Positions 7,690 to 14,859 of a stretch of DNA of 64,000 nucleotides are shown one piece after another; position 1 is the stretch's first letter; every line of letters begins with the position of its first letter. Origin of the DNA: an uncultured Ruminococcus sp. (GTDB lineage Bacteria; Bacillota; Clostridia; Oscillospirales; Ruminococcaceae); the NCBI GenBank assembly GCA_944388405.1, contig CALXIQ010000016.1:16886-80885 (forward strand), read 5' to 3'. The notes beneath the pieces are model-generated. The model was not told the origin of the DNA. It worked only from the letters and a program-made list of their open reading frames with translations, and did not search any database. Both the position numbers and the translations under genes were made by a program.

Positions 7690-7732
7690 ATTGCACTTTT
7701 TGACTGTTCAGCGTGTTAATACTTATAGAGGG
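7690..7732 (+). promoter_or_regulatory. Shared-type promoter B
   Basis: ATTGCACTTTTTGAC and GCGTGTTAATACTTATAG, spaced exactly as in 6827-6871. It stands 47 bases before the start of the secreted-protein gene and shows that the two genes are separately but commonly controlled. Confidence 0.6.
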
Positions 7733-7778
7733 ACAAGTTTTGTCTGCTCAATAAGTTTAGTTTCAGGAGGAAAAAAAG

Positions 7779-8204
7779 TTGAAAAGAATCAGAAGAATTG
7801 TGTCAATGCTTTCGGTGGTAGTTTTGATTTTTGTGTTGGGAGTATTTTCGGTATCGGCTGCGAATATTGAGATTATGCCAATGTCCGATTATACTTTGAT
7901 TAACACTTCAATATGCTACAAAAGCGGAACAAGCTCTGTTACCTACGGTTGCAGATTACAGGGAAACAGCACGAGAGTAGGAAAAATCAGCTACACCTGC
8001 CAGCTGCAGATTAAAGACGGCGCATGGACGGATGTTAAAGGTGAGAAGTTCTCAAACACCGATACAGGTTACATATATGAAGTGGATACTGTTTCGGGAA
8101 CAAAAGGCGAAATGTATCGCTGCGAAACGACCGTAACAATCTACAACACTAGTGGCGCAGTATTGGAAAGATTTATTAATTACAGCGCCGGTATATCATT
8201 ATAA
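7779..8204 (+). CDS. Secreted protein of unknown function
   Basis: A 141-residue product with a classical signal peptide (MKRIRRIVSMLSVVVLIFVL, cleavage expected after VSA, near residue 28). The mature part of about 113 residues is rich in Thr, Ser and Tyr with paired cysteines (ICYK, GCRL, YTCQL, YRCET), and alternating polar and hydrophobic residues suggest a beta-sandwich with disulfides. The start codon is TTG at 7779 with CAGGAGG seven bases upstream. I do not recognise the family with certainty. Sharing a special promoter with the preceding DUF4367-like protein suggests an envelope-stress or secreted-defence role, which is inference. Confidence 0.7.
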   Translation: MKRIRRIVSMLSVVVLIFVLGVFSVSAANIEIMPMSDYTLINTSICYKSGTSSVTYGCRLQGNSTRVGKISYTCQLQIKDGAWTDVKGEKFSNTDTGYIYEVDTVSGTKGEMYRCETTVTIYNTSGAVLERFINYSAGISL

Positions 8205-8356
8205 TAAGATAATACTATATAATTGTATATTATTATACCAACGAACTGCTTTTGGCAGACAGCAAAGCATATTGGTATCCGTCGATGCGAAAACCCCTTT
8301 TTGTATCACGCCAATTTACAAAAAACTTTCGGCTATGCGTCGGCGGAGGTGATTGA

Positions 8357-8581
8357 ATGTATAAGAACATTCATGTTGCAGTGTTGCCTGTTACCTTGTC
8401 TGAAGGACAAATGCCATGCTACAAAAAGATAAGCCGACTTTTTGAAGTGTATGGAGCAAAGGTAATAGATTTTGAGATAAGCTGCGAAAAGTGTAAAGTG
8501 ATTATTGAAATATCAGACCAGCAGCTTAACGAGTTTATTTATCACGAGTGTATAGCACAAAAGTGCGACTTGCTTATATGA
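8357..8581 (+). CDS. Small unknown protein with CEKC motif
   Basis: A 74-residue product with no signal or membrane helix. It contains cysteines at Pro-Cys-Tyr, C-E-K-C and two near the end (HECIAQKC). The pattern of hydrophobic strands (HVAVLPV, AKVIDFEI, KVIIEI) suggests a small alpha/beta fold. The ribosome binding site GGAGGTG lies six bases before the ATG and a terminator follows, so it is likely a true gene. The 150 bases between it and the secreted-protein gene hold ATACCAA...TTGGTAT (8235-8276), a weak hairpin, and nothing else recognisable. Function unknown. Confidence 0.55.
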   Translation: MYKNIHVAVLPVTLSEGQMPCYKKISRLFEVYGAKVIDFEISCEKCKVIIEISDQQLNEFIYHECIAQKCDLLI

Positions 8582-8601
8582 CTGTTAAAAAGTAGTTTTG
8601 T

Positions 8602-8637
8602 AAAAAGTGTTCGGAATACCCGAACGCTTTTTATTTT
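8602..8637 (+). terminator. Intrinsic terminator
   Basis: AAAAAGTGTTCGG and CCGAACGCTTTTT form a 13-base-pair stem with one G-T pair, followed by ATTTTA. Confidence 0.8.
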
Positions 8638-8688
8638 ACCCCCAAGCAACGTCTGCCGCCTTTCAGCCGATTTTTATCGAAAAAAGGT

Positions 8689-8717
8689 TTGACAATTAAA
8701 TTCGCTTGTGATATAAT
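8689..8717 (+). promoter_or_regulatory. Sigma-A promoter of the MATE gene
   Basis: TTGACA, 17 bases, TATAAT. It gives a leader of roughly 250 bases before the MATE start. Confidence 0.88.
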
Positions 8718-8975
8718 AACCTTGAAATGAAGTGCTGACGCACTTGACAGAACTTTCTGTTCCCGGTTTGCTTTGCAAATCATTGGGGGAACATTTTATC
8801 ATGTTAAGGAACCGCCTTGCGAATCTTTTTATGATACAAATATTAAAAATAATTTGCTTGCCGCCGGGTAAGCTGAAAGGCATTGACTTCGTATCGTTAG
8901 GCCGCAGAAGATACGAAACCAATGCCTTTATTGCTGCCCGAAAAATCGTATGCAGGCGTTTATAGGGAGGTTTTT
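8718..8975 (+). promoter_or_regulatory. Long structured leader of the MATE gene
   Basis: Contains small hairpins (AAGTG...CACTT, AACAT...ATGTT) and one long hairpin at 8875-8928: AAAGGCATTG with TTCGTATC pairs with GATACGAA and CAATGCCTTT. An open frame of 54 codons (MLRNRLANLFMIQI...) begins at the ATG at 8801, runs through the hairpin and stops 11 bases before the MATE start. This resembles translation-attenuation leaders of drug-resistance genes. It does not fit a riboswitch class I know. Confidence 0.5.
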
Positions 8976-10316
8976 ATGGCATCTTCAGGTTGTTTTCGGG
9001 ATTTTGTCAAATATTCGTCTTTAAATGTATTGGGAATGATAGGGCTTTCATGTTACATATTGGCTGACACATTTTTTGTTTCAAAGGGGCTTGGTACAAA
9101 CGGACTGGCTGCACTTAATCTGGCGATTCCCATTTACAGCTTTATTCACGGCAGCGGACTTATGATAGGCATGGGCGGAGGAACCGCATACTCAATTTAC
9201 TCCAGCCGCCGGGAGCATACGTCCGCTAACCGTGCTTTTACCAATGCAGTATATCTTGCCGCCGCTTTAGCTGTGGTTTTTGTGCTGACAGGGGTTTTCT
9301 TTTCGGAGACTATAACCGATCTGCTGGGGGCGGACGATGACGTATATGATATGACCAAGACCTATTTGCAGGTAATTTTGCTGTTTGCCCCCGCTTTTCT
9401 GCTTAACAACGTGCTGCTTTGCTTTGTGCGTAACGACGGCGCTCCTCAGCTTTCAATGGCGGCGATGATTGGCGGAAGCTTATCAAACGTAATACTTGAC
9501 TGGGTATTCATCTTCCCCTGTCAAATGGGCATATTCGGAGCGGTTTTTGCAACGGGGCTTGCTCCCATAATCAGCATGATTATACTGTCGCCCCATTTTA
9601 TCCGCAGAAAAAATCGCTTCCACTTTACAAAATGCCGTCCCTCGGGAAAACTTGCGGGCAGGATTTTTTCGGGTGGAGTTCCATCGCTGATAACGGAAGT
9701 TTCCTCGGGAGTGGTTATAATCGTATTCAACGCAATTATACTGAAGCTTGAAGGCAACGTAGGCGTTGCGGCTTATGGAGTTATTGCAAACATTTCCTTG
9801 GTTATTATCGCAATATACACGGGTATAGCGCAAGGTATTCAGCCTATTATCAGCAGAAGCTATGGGCAAAACAATATTTCAGACATCAATGCAATACTTC
9901 GTTATGCGCTTACCGCCATGCTGATATTCTCAGCGGTTATTTACGCTTTGGTATTTTTCGGAGCTTCACAGATAGCAAGCGTCTTCAACAGCGAAAACGA
10001 CCCGCTGCTGCAAAGCATTGCCGCTCAGGGCTTACGACTGTATTTTATTGCCTGTCCATTTGCAGGCTTCAACATTATTATTTCGGTATACTTTACCTCT
10101 ACCGAACGGCCTCTGCCTGCCCATATAATTTCCCTGCTGCGTGGTTTCATTGTGATTATCCCCATGGCGTTTCTGCTTTCAAGCGTCGGCAAGATACTCG
10201 GCGTATGGTGCGCTTTTCCTGCCACCGAACTGCTTGTGGCGATTACAGGGTTTATATTTTGGGCTTTTATCAGCAAAAGCCGCAAGGCGGTCAAACAACA
10301 GAGTGACGTTATTTAA
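8976..10316 (+). CDS. MATE-family multidrug/cation antiporter
   Basis: A 446-residue membrane protein with about twelve spans in two homologous halves, typical of the MATE family, which exports drugs or other organic cations using a sodium or proton gradient. Recognisable parts are the N-terminal VLGMIGLSCYILADTFFVS, where MATE proteins have the (A/V)D(T/G)xFV pattern, and GIAQGIQPIISRSYGQN in the second half. The ATG at 8976 is chosen because GGGAGG lies six bases upstream; an earlier in-frame ATG at 8922 falls inside the leader hairpin and lacks a binding site. Control by the leader is likely. Substrate unknown. Confidence 0.9.
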   Translation: MASSGCFRDFVKYSSLNVLGMIGLSCYILADTFFVSKGLGTNGLAALNLAIPIYSFIHGSGLMIGMGGGTAYSIYSSRREHTSANRAFTNAVYLAAALAVVFVLTGVFFSETITDLLGADDDVYDMTKTYLQVILLFAPAFLLNNVLLCFVRNDGAPQLSMAAMIGGSLSNVILDWVFIFPCQMGIFGAVFATGLAPIISMIILSPHFIRRKNRFHFTKCRPSGKLAGRIFSGGVPSLITEVSSGVVIIVFNAIILKLEGNVGVAAYGVIANISLVIIAIYTGIAQGIQPIISRSYGQNNISDINAILRYALTAMLIFSAVIYALVFFGASQIASVFNSENDPLLQSIAAQGLRLYFIACPFAGFNIIISVYFTSTERPLPAHIISLLRGFIVIIPMAFLLSSVGKILGVWCAFPATELLVAITGFIFWAFISKSRKAVKQQSDVI

Positions 10317-10448
10317 ATGTAAGATATGTTTTGCGCTTGCTGTCGGCAAAGGCAACGGTGTCGGCGGCAAGGCAAGTATATTATGCACAATATTTATCTT
10401 AAAGCTCTATGATTTATAGTGTGATTTAACAAAAAAAATATTTTTTAC

Positions 10449-10477
10449 TTGACATTTTGGTAAATCCGATGTATAAT
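10449..10477 (+). promoter_or_regulatory. Upstream sigma-A promoter of the tRNA cluster
   Basis: TTGACA, 17 bases, TATAAT; first of two tandem promoters before tRNA-Thr. The bases between the MATE stop and here hold nothing else recognisable. Confidence 0.8.
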
Positions 10478-10528
10478 AATTAAGCTGTCTGATTTTTGAG
10501 AAAAAATTCAGCAATTCAGAAAAAGCTA

Positions 10529-10557
10529 TTGACAAGGCTTTGCAATTATGATATACT
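10529..10557 (+). promoter_or_regulatory. Proximal sigma-A promoter of the tRNA cluster
   Basis: TTGACA, 17 bases, TATACT, ending 27 bases before tRNA-Thr. Confidence 0.85.
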
Positions 10558-10583
10558 TATATATGTTGCGGCAGCCGAAACAA

Positions 10584-10659
10584 GCTGGTGTAGCTCAGTT
10601 GGTAGAGCAGCTGATTTGTAATCAGCAGGTCGGGGGTTCGAGTCCGTCCACCAGCTCCA
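10584..10659 (+). tRNA. tRNA-Thr (anticodon TGT)
   Basis: Acceptor GCTGGTG pairs with CACCAGC; anticodon loop TTTGTAA inside CTGA/TCAG gives TGT; CCA is encoded at 10657-10659. First of three tRNA genes in a row. Confidence 0.97.
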
Positions 10660-10671
10660 TAATTTGTTTTT

Positions 10672-10755
10672 GGGAGAGTTCCCGAGTGGCCAAAGGGGGC
10701 AGACTGTAAATCTGTTGCATTTGCTTCGATGGTTCGAATCCATCCTCTCCCACCA
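10672..10755 (+). tRNA. tRNA-Tyr (anticodon GTA)
   Basis: Acceptor GGGAGAG pairs with CTCTCCC; anticodon loop CTGTAAA gives GTA; a long variable arm as expected for bacterial tRNA-Tyr; CCA encoded. Confidence 0.97.
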
Positions 10756-10796
10756 TTTTGCATTCACCCTGTGAATGCTTTTTTAATACTTTCTCT

Positions 10797-10872
10797 GGGG
10801 CATTAGCGCAGCTGGGAGCGCATCACACTGGCAGTGTGGGGGTCAGGGGTTCGAATCCCCTATGCTCCACCA
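10797..10872 (+). tRNA. tRNA-Ala (anticodon GGC)
   Basis: Acceptor GGGGCAT pairs with ATGCTCC; anticodon stem TCACA/TGTGG with loop CTGGCAG gives GGC; CCA encoded at 10870-10872. A short hairpin (GCATTCAC/GTGAATGC, 10759-10778) separates it from tRNA-Tyr. Confidence 0.96.
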
Positions 10873-10877
10873 TTTTT

Positions 10878-10980
10878 TTAATATCGATCCGTTCGCTATC
10901 GCTCACTTCGTTTTGTGAAGGCTATCGGTTCGTAACCGTTAAGGGTAATTTGTCCGTGCATTGGTTTTTGGCATAGTTTG
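10878..10980 (+). repeat. tRNA-linked intergenic repeat, copy 2
   Basis: Aligned partner of 748-853, beginning six bases after tRNA-Ala. A further weak match continues at 11025-11036 (AAATTGAAGTGAG compared with AAATTGGAGTGAG at 984-996), and AGGGGACGGCACCC at 11253 resembles AGGGGACGGCGCCC at 855, so the two regions may be diverged copies of a larger unit. Confidence 0.8.
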
Positions 10981-11049
10981 ACCATGAATTGGTTTTCGAC
11001 AATGCTTATGGTAGCATATTTGCAAATTGAAGTGAGTTCATAAACAAGC

Positions 11050-11090
11050 TAATCCGTTATCACTTTGGTGATAACGGATTTTTTATTTAC
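11050..11090 (+). terminator. Intrinsic terminator of the tRNA cluster
   Basis: AATCCGTTATCAC and GTGATAACGGATT form a 13-base-pair stem with a TTTTTTATTT tail. A second, weaker hairpin with a TTTT tail (GACTAAG/CTTAGTC) follows near 11140-11165. Confidence 0.88.
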
Positions 11091-11214
11091 GTATTCATTT
11101 TGACTGCGGCAACAAAGCTCACCGCCCCGTCAAGGCAAGCGACTAAGTTTTCTCTTAGTCGTTTTGCACAAATTATTATTTCAAACTTTGTCTAACTTTT
11201 TTTGGGGCAGTTCA

Positions 11215-11243
11215 TTGATATTACGGATTGTATATGATATACT
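11215..11243 (+). promoter_or_regulatory. Probable sigma-A promoter
   Basis: TTGATA, 17 bases, TATACT, 70-80 bases before the two-start gene. Confidence 0.7.
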
Positions 11244-11322
11244 TAATGCATCAGGGGACGGCACCCATAACAAAAAACAGAATGATAATTCAATATCAAA
11301 GGTAACGGAGGGGATGACACCC

Positions 11323-12357
11323 ATGGAAAAAAACATTACGGTTACCGATACCCATGGAAATCTAATCGGAACCACCTACCCGAAAAGGGCTAAGGGGTTA
11401 GTAAAGAACGGTCGGGCTGAGTATATCGGCGACTGTGAAATACGACTGAATACTCAAGCTCCGATCATAAACGATACGGAGGTAAAAAATATGAGTAAGG
11501 TTATAGATTTTAATGCAAGAGAGTTTAAGTTTGACGAAAGCTGTACAAGCAATGTCGGGTCAAGAATGATAGTGACTGACAGCGATGGCGATAACGTCGA
11601 GATGTTTGAGATTGGCGACTGGGGCTGGTCGTGGACGCAGATCAAGTGTTCAAAACAGCTTGAGAAGAACACCGACTATCTGTTCAGATTTGCCATGACA
11701 GGCGGAATCAACGACACCGAGGACGCCGTTTCTCAATTTATTATCTATCACGGCAATGAGTGGGAGGACAGATTAGTTTATCCCCTCGATAAAAGCCGGT
11801 TTAAGCCTGTGCTGAGCAAGAAAACCGAAAACGGCATGCTGAGGATATACGAAATTTCTTTCAATTCAGGAGATTTTGAAGATTATGTTTTTATGTTCGT
11901 GGCTCAGAAAGCCGTTGCGGCATTTTTTACTGCAAAGCCTCTTGAAAAGTACGTCTCTTTAGAGGATTACAGCTATGACCAGTGGCAAAGCGAGCGAATG
12001 GAACAGCAAAACGCCGCCAATGACTGTAACGACATGGTAAATTGCGACCTTGCCGGCGCTGTAATATCCGAGAAGATGCTTGAAAAGCTTTTGAATTCGG
12101 GCATAAAGAATCTGGATCTTGCGGGAGCGGTAATTCATTCGGACGACGAGGATTGCTACGATAGCAATGACACCTGCGATGAACAAGCTTCTGACAAGGA
12201 TGATATCACCTGCGAAATTGAGGAAACAGTTTCCGACGCAATCAAATCGGCATATGAAAACGTAAAGGCTCAGTACGAAGCTGCACCCAAAGGAAGTATG
12301 GAGAAATCCATACTGAAACAGGTCATGGAAGGGTTTTTAAAGGAATCCCGCCGCTAA
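11323..12357 (+). CDS. Two-domain protein of unknown function with an internal start
   Basis: A 344-residue product. Residues 1-45 (ITVTDTHGNLIGTTYPKRAK, then GLVKNGRAEYIG) match a short N-terminal module that precedes various Clostridia proteins. Residues 57-200 form a possible jelly-roll-like domain with many Trp and Phe (FEIGDWGWSWTQIKC, FIIYHGNEWEDRLVYPLD). The tail contains DLAGAVIS and DLAGAVIH, a near repeat, an acidic stretch and a helical end. ATG at 11323 follows ACGGAGGGG; ATG at 11314 is too close to it. A second strong start lies at 11491. No enzyme motif is visible. The gene stands alone between two terminators. Confidence 0.65.
   Translation: MEKNITVTDTHGNLIGTTYPKRAKGLVKNGRAEYIGDCEIRLNTQAPIINDTEVKNMSKVIDFNAREFKFDESCTSNVGSRMIVTDSDGDNVEMFEIGDWGWSWTQIKCSKQLEKNTDYLFRFAMTGGINDTEDAVSQFIIYHGNEWEDRLVYPLDKSRFKPVLSKKTENGMLRIYEISFNSGDFEDYVFMFVAQKAVAAFFTAKPLEKYVSLEDYSYDQWQSERMEQQNAANDCNDMVNCDLAGAVISEKMLEKLLNSGIKNLDLAGAVIHSDDEDCYDSNDTCDEQASDKDDITCEIEETVSDAIKSAYENVKAQYEAAPKGSMEKSILKQVMEGFLKESRR
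11477..11493 (+). promoter_or_regulatory. Internal ribosome binding site and start codon
   Basis: CGGAGG, eight bases, then ATG at 11491 in the same frame as the 11323 gene, giving MSKVIDFNAREFKFDES. It is a better initiation site than the upstream one and falls exactly between the two domains. Confidence 0.55.
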
Positions 12358-12387
12358 AAACTTAACGCATTTTAACCTTATATAAAA

Positions 12388-12427
12388 CGAGGGAGAACTC
12401 AAAAGGTTCTCCCTCGCTTCTTTTTAT
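12388..12427. terminator. Bidirectional intrinsic terminator
   Basis: CGAGGGAGAAC and GTTCTCCCTCG form an 11-base-pair stem between two converging genes, with T-rich sequence on the plus side and an A-rich stretch on the other. Confidence 0.82.
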
Positions 12428-12436
12428 AGATACATA

Positions 12437-13036
12437 TCATCTGCTGTTTATAACAATCCCCGTGATTATATCAGCACAGCCCTCATAGCCAAGGCGTCCG
12501 CTGTTAAGACACAAATCATAATTCTGCATGGACGACCATTCACGGGTGGTGTTTATGTTGTAAAAATCAGCTCTCTTCTTGTCGTACTTTTTAAGTACAT
12601 TTTCAACGTCGTCATACTTTATTCCGTGAGCTTCCATTGCGTGATTTACCCGGCTCTCATGGCTGGCGTAAATAAACACGCTAAGGGTTCTGACTACGTT
12701 TTTCAGAATGTAATCGGCACATCTTCCCACAATAACGCAAGAACCCTGCTTTGCAATCTCGGTGATAAGCTCCGCCTGAGCCGCAAATATTTTTTCCGTA
12801 AGGTCAAGCTTGCGGTCTATTCCCGTTTTGAAGGACAAGGTAGATTTAAAAGGGCTGAGCGTCGCTTCTTCATAATCTCTCAGCTCTTCAGCTGAAATTC
12901 CTATTCTTTCCGCCGCCATCTCCAGCAGCTCATGGTCGTAACACTTTACCCCAAGATTATCCGCCACCAGTCTGCCGATGTCACGTCCTCCGCTGCAAAA
13001 CTGTCTTTCAATAGTAACAACGCTTATCTTAGCCAT
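12437..13036 (-). CDS. Cytidylate kinase-like family protein
   Basis: A 199-residue protein of the cytidylate-kinase-like (Cytidylate_kin2) family. It opens with VVTIERQFCSGGRDIG, the modified P-loop of this family, followed by the helix LADNLG..CYDHELLEMAAE. The CVIVGRCADYIL segment matches the conserved GRCADY motif and the C-terminal half holds the lid region with paired Lys/Arg (KKYDKKRADFYN). Family members are presumed nucleotide kinases, but the true substrate is rarely shown. Start ATG has AGGAGG seven bases upstream. It is monocistronic, ending at a shared terminator. Confidence 0.85.
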   Translation of the reverse strand: MAKISVVTIERQFCSGGRDIGRLVADNLGVKCYDHELLEMAAERIGISAEELRDYEEATLSPFKSTLSFKTGIDRKLDLTEKIFAAQAELITEIAKQGSCVIVGRCADYILKNVVRTLSVFIYASHESRVNHAMEAHGIKYDDVENVLKKYDKKRADFYNINTTREWSSMQNYDLCLNSGRLGYEGCADIITGIVINSR

Positions 13037-13195
13037 ATTTTCTCCTCCTTTTTAACCGCCGCCCTGTTCCTACGGGACAGCCGTACATATTGGGCTTGAA
13101 TTTCGCCCGTACTTATTGCTATATCTTTATTATAATTCATTCCCCTTAATATGTCAATTACACTATTATTACAAAGCCTCGGTTTTCATTACAAT

Positions 13196-14755
13196 TTATT
13201 CAGCGCAGTAAACAAACTCCCCCGACTTCACCGTTGCTGCAATCTTTATGGCATCAAGACGGCTTACCTCTTGCTCCAGAGGATTTTTATCCATAATGAC
13301 TATATCCTCGTTTTTGCCTTTCTCCAGCGTCCCTTTTCGGGATTCCTCGCCGTACTGATATGCGGCGTTTACCGTAATCGCTTTCAGTGCTTCAAAAACC
13401 GAGATTTTCTCCCTTTCAAGCTGCACACCAGATTTTGTGATTCTTTGGGTGGCACACCACACCGATTCAATCATATCAGGCTCTATTACAGGCGAGTCCT
13501 GATGAAATGTAAAAGGTATTCCCCTTTCCAGCGCAGATTTTGCAGGCGACATTCTGCTTGCTCTTTCAAAGCCCAGATTTTTTATGTGAGTATCCCCCCA
13601 GTAATAACTGTGAGCGGTGAAAAAAGACGGAATTATTCCAAGGTGCTTTGCCCTGTCAAGCTGTGATGGGGTTACAAACTGGGCATGAATCATTACAAAC
13701 CGCAGATTTCGGATAATCGGAAATCTCTCCGCCGCCTTTTCCGCACAGTTTAAAAACTGCTCCGCCGCCCCGTCGCCGTTGCAGTGGGCAAGCAGCTGTA
13801 TTTTATGGAGTGCGGCGTACTCCATTGCCCCAATTACTTCATTATCTTTCATGGTAGGGTAGCCCCTGTACTCCTTCTCCCCCTCGTAGGGTTGCAGCAT
13901 AAAAGCGGTTTTTCCCTGGGGCGAGCCGTCAAGGAAAATTTTTATTCCCCTGAGTCTGAAATGCTTAAAATCCCCTCCAAGACGATTATAAATTTCATCG
14001 GCGTGATTGTAATCGGCATACCCTTCAACATCAACCCTCAGCAGTCCCGACCTTATAAGCTCCTCATAAAGTGGGCAAAGCTCTTTTGTCAACATCCCCT
14101 CCTGCACGGTGGTTATTCCGAAAGCTGCATATTTGTCCTGCGCCTTTTCAAAGGCTTGCATATACTCCTCTATACTGCCCATGGGTACTTTTTTCAGGTA
14201 TTCCACAAAGGCGGATTCCTCCATATATCCGTTGAGCCTGCCGTCTGTAAAGCCGAATTTTCCGCCTTGCGGAGGTAAGGTTTCCTCATTCACCCCAAGC
14301 CGCTCCAGTGCAAGAGAGTTAAACACCCCCATATGCCCCGACACATGAGCAACCGCCAGCGGATTATCGGGGCATGCTTTGTCAAGAAAATACCTGTCGG
14401 GGTGAACTTCCTCCCTCAGACGGTTGTGGTCGTAGCCGGTGGCTCTCACCCATTCTCCCGGCTTAATGGCATTGCTGCGGATAAAGTCTTTGATTTGGCA
14501 TTCTATATCCTCAAATGACGCCGCTTTGTCAAGCCTGCACTGCAAAGTCCTATCCGCAACGGCGGCAAAATGGCTGTGACAGTCGATAAAGGCAGGCATT
14601 GCCGTCATGCCTTTCAGGTCTATAATCTCATATTCCCCAGCAGGCGGCTCTCCATTTCCAACCTGTGCTATGATGCCGTTTTCAGCTATAAGGTAGTGGA
14701 ATTTCTCAGGAGATTTCATTGTGATTATATTTCCGTTTTGATACAGTCTTTTCAT
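13196..14755 (-). CDS. Amidohydrolase, YtcJ-like
   Basis: A 519-residue metal-dependent hydrolase of the amidohydrolase-3 (YtcJ) type. It begins with a small beta domain (GNIITM...IIDLKGMTAMPAFIDCHSHF) that contains the HxH metal motif near residue 61; later come LRGIKIFLDGSPQ, where the conserved Lys is found, the metal His in LLAHCNGDGA, and FHQDSPV near residue 415. Such enzymes cleave amide bonds of unknown natural substrates in the cytoplasm; no signal peptide is seen. Start ATG has GGGAG upstream. It stands between the glycogen genes and the kinase-like gene without evident functional link. Confidence 0.88.
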   Translation of the reverse strand: MKRLYQNGNIITMKSPEKFHYLIAENGIIAQVGNGEPPAGEYEIIDLKGMTAMPAFIDCHSHFAAVADRTLQCRLDKAASFEDIECQIKDFIRSNAIKPGEWVRATGYDHNRLREEVHPDRYFLDKACPDNPLAVAHVSGHMGVFNSLALERLGVNEETLPPQGGKFGFTDGRLNGYMEESAFVEYLKKVPMGSIEEYMQAFEKAQDKYAAFGITTVQEGMLTKELCPLYEELIRSGLLRVDVEGYADYNHADEIYNRLGGDFKHFRLRGIKIFLDGSPQGKTAFMLQPYEGEKEYRGYPTMKDNEVIGAMEYAALHKIQLLAHCNGDGAAEQFLNCAEKAAERFPIIRNLRFVMIHAQFVTPSQLDRAKHLGIIPSFFTAHSYYWGDTHIKNLGFERASRMSPAKSALERGIPFTFHQDSPVIEPDMIESVWCATQRITKSGVQLEREKISVFEALKAITVNAAYQYGEESRKGTLEKGKNEDIVIMDKNPLEQEVSRLDAIKIAATVKSGEFVYCAE

Positions 14756-14816
14756 GCGGTACTCCCTATTTCAAAAGATATTTGGGCTTTAAGACTGACC
14801 GTTTAAAGTACCCAAA

Positions 14817-14853
14817 CAAAAAACGGCAGACCTTCAAGCCCTGCCGTTTTATT
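14817..14853 (-). terminator. Intrinsic terminator after glgP
   Basis: On the minus strand AAAACGGCAGGG and TCTGCCGTTTT form a stem followed by TTTGTTTG. Confidence 0.8.
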
Positions 14854-14859
14854 ATGCCC

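Noticed and set aside
8922..8975. Upstream extension of the first MATE gene (MPLLLPEKSYAGVYREVF)
   Set aside because: Start lies inside the leader hairpin without a binding site; the ATG at 8976 has GGGAGG.
10546..10767. Minus-strand open frames over the tRNA genes (MDSNHRSKCNRF..., GWIRTIEANATDLQS...)
   Set aside because: These are well-known false proteins from the antisense of tRNA-Thr and tRNA-Tyr genes.
10758..10976. Open frame with ALAQLGAHHTGSVGVRGSNP
   Set aside because: Translation of the tRNA-Ala gene itself, a common database artefact.
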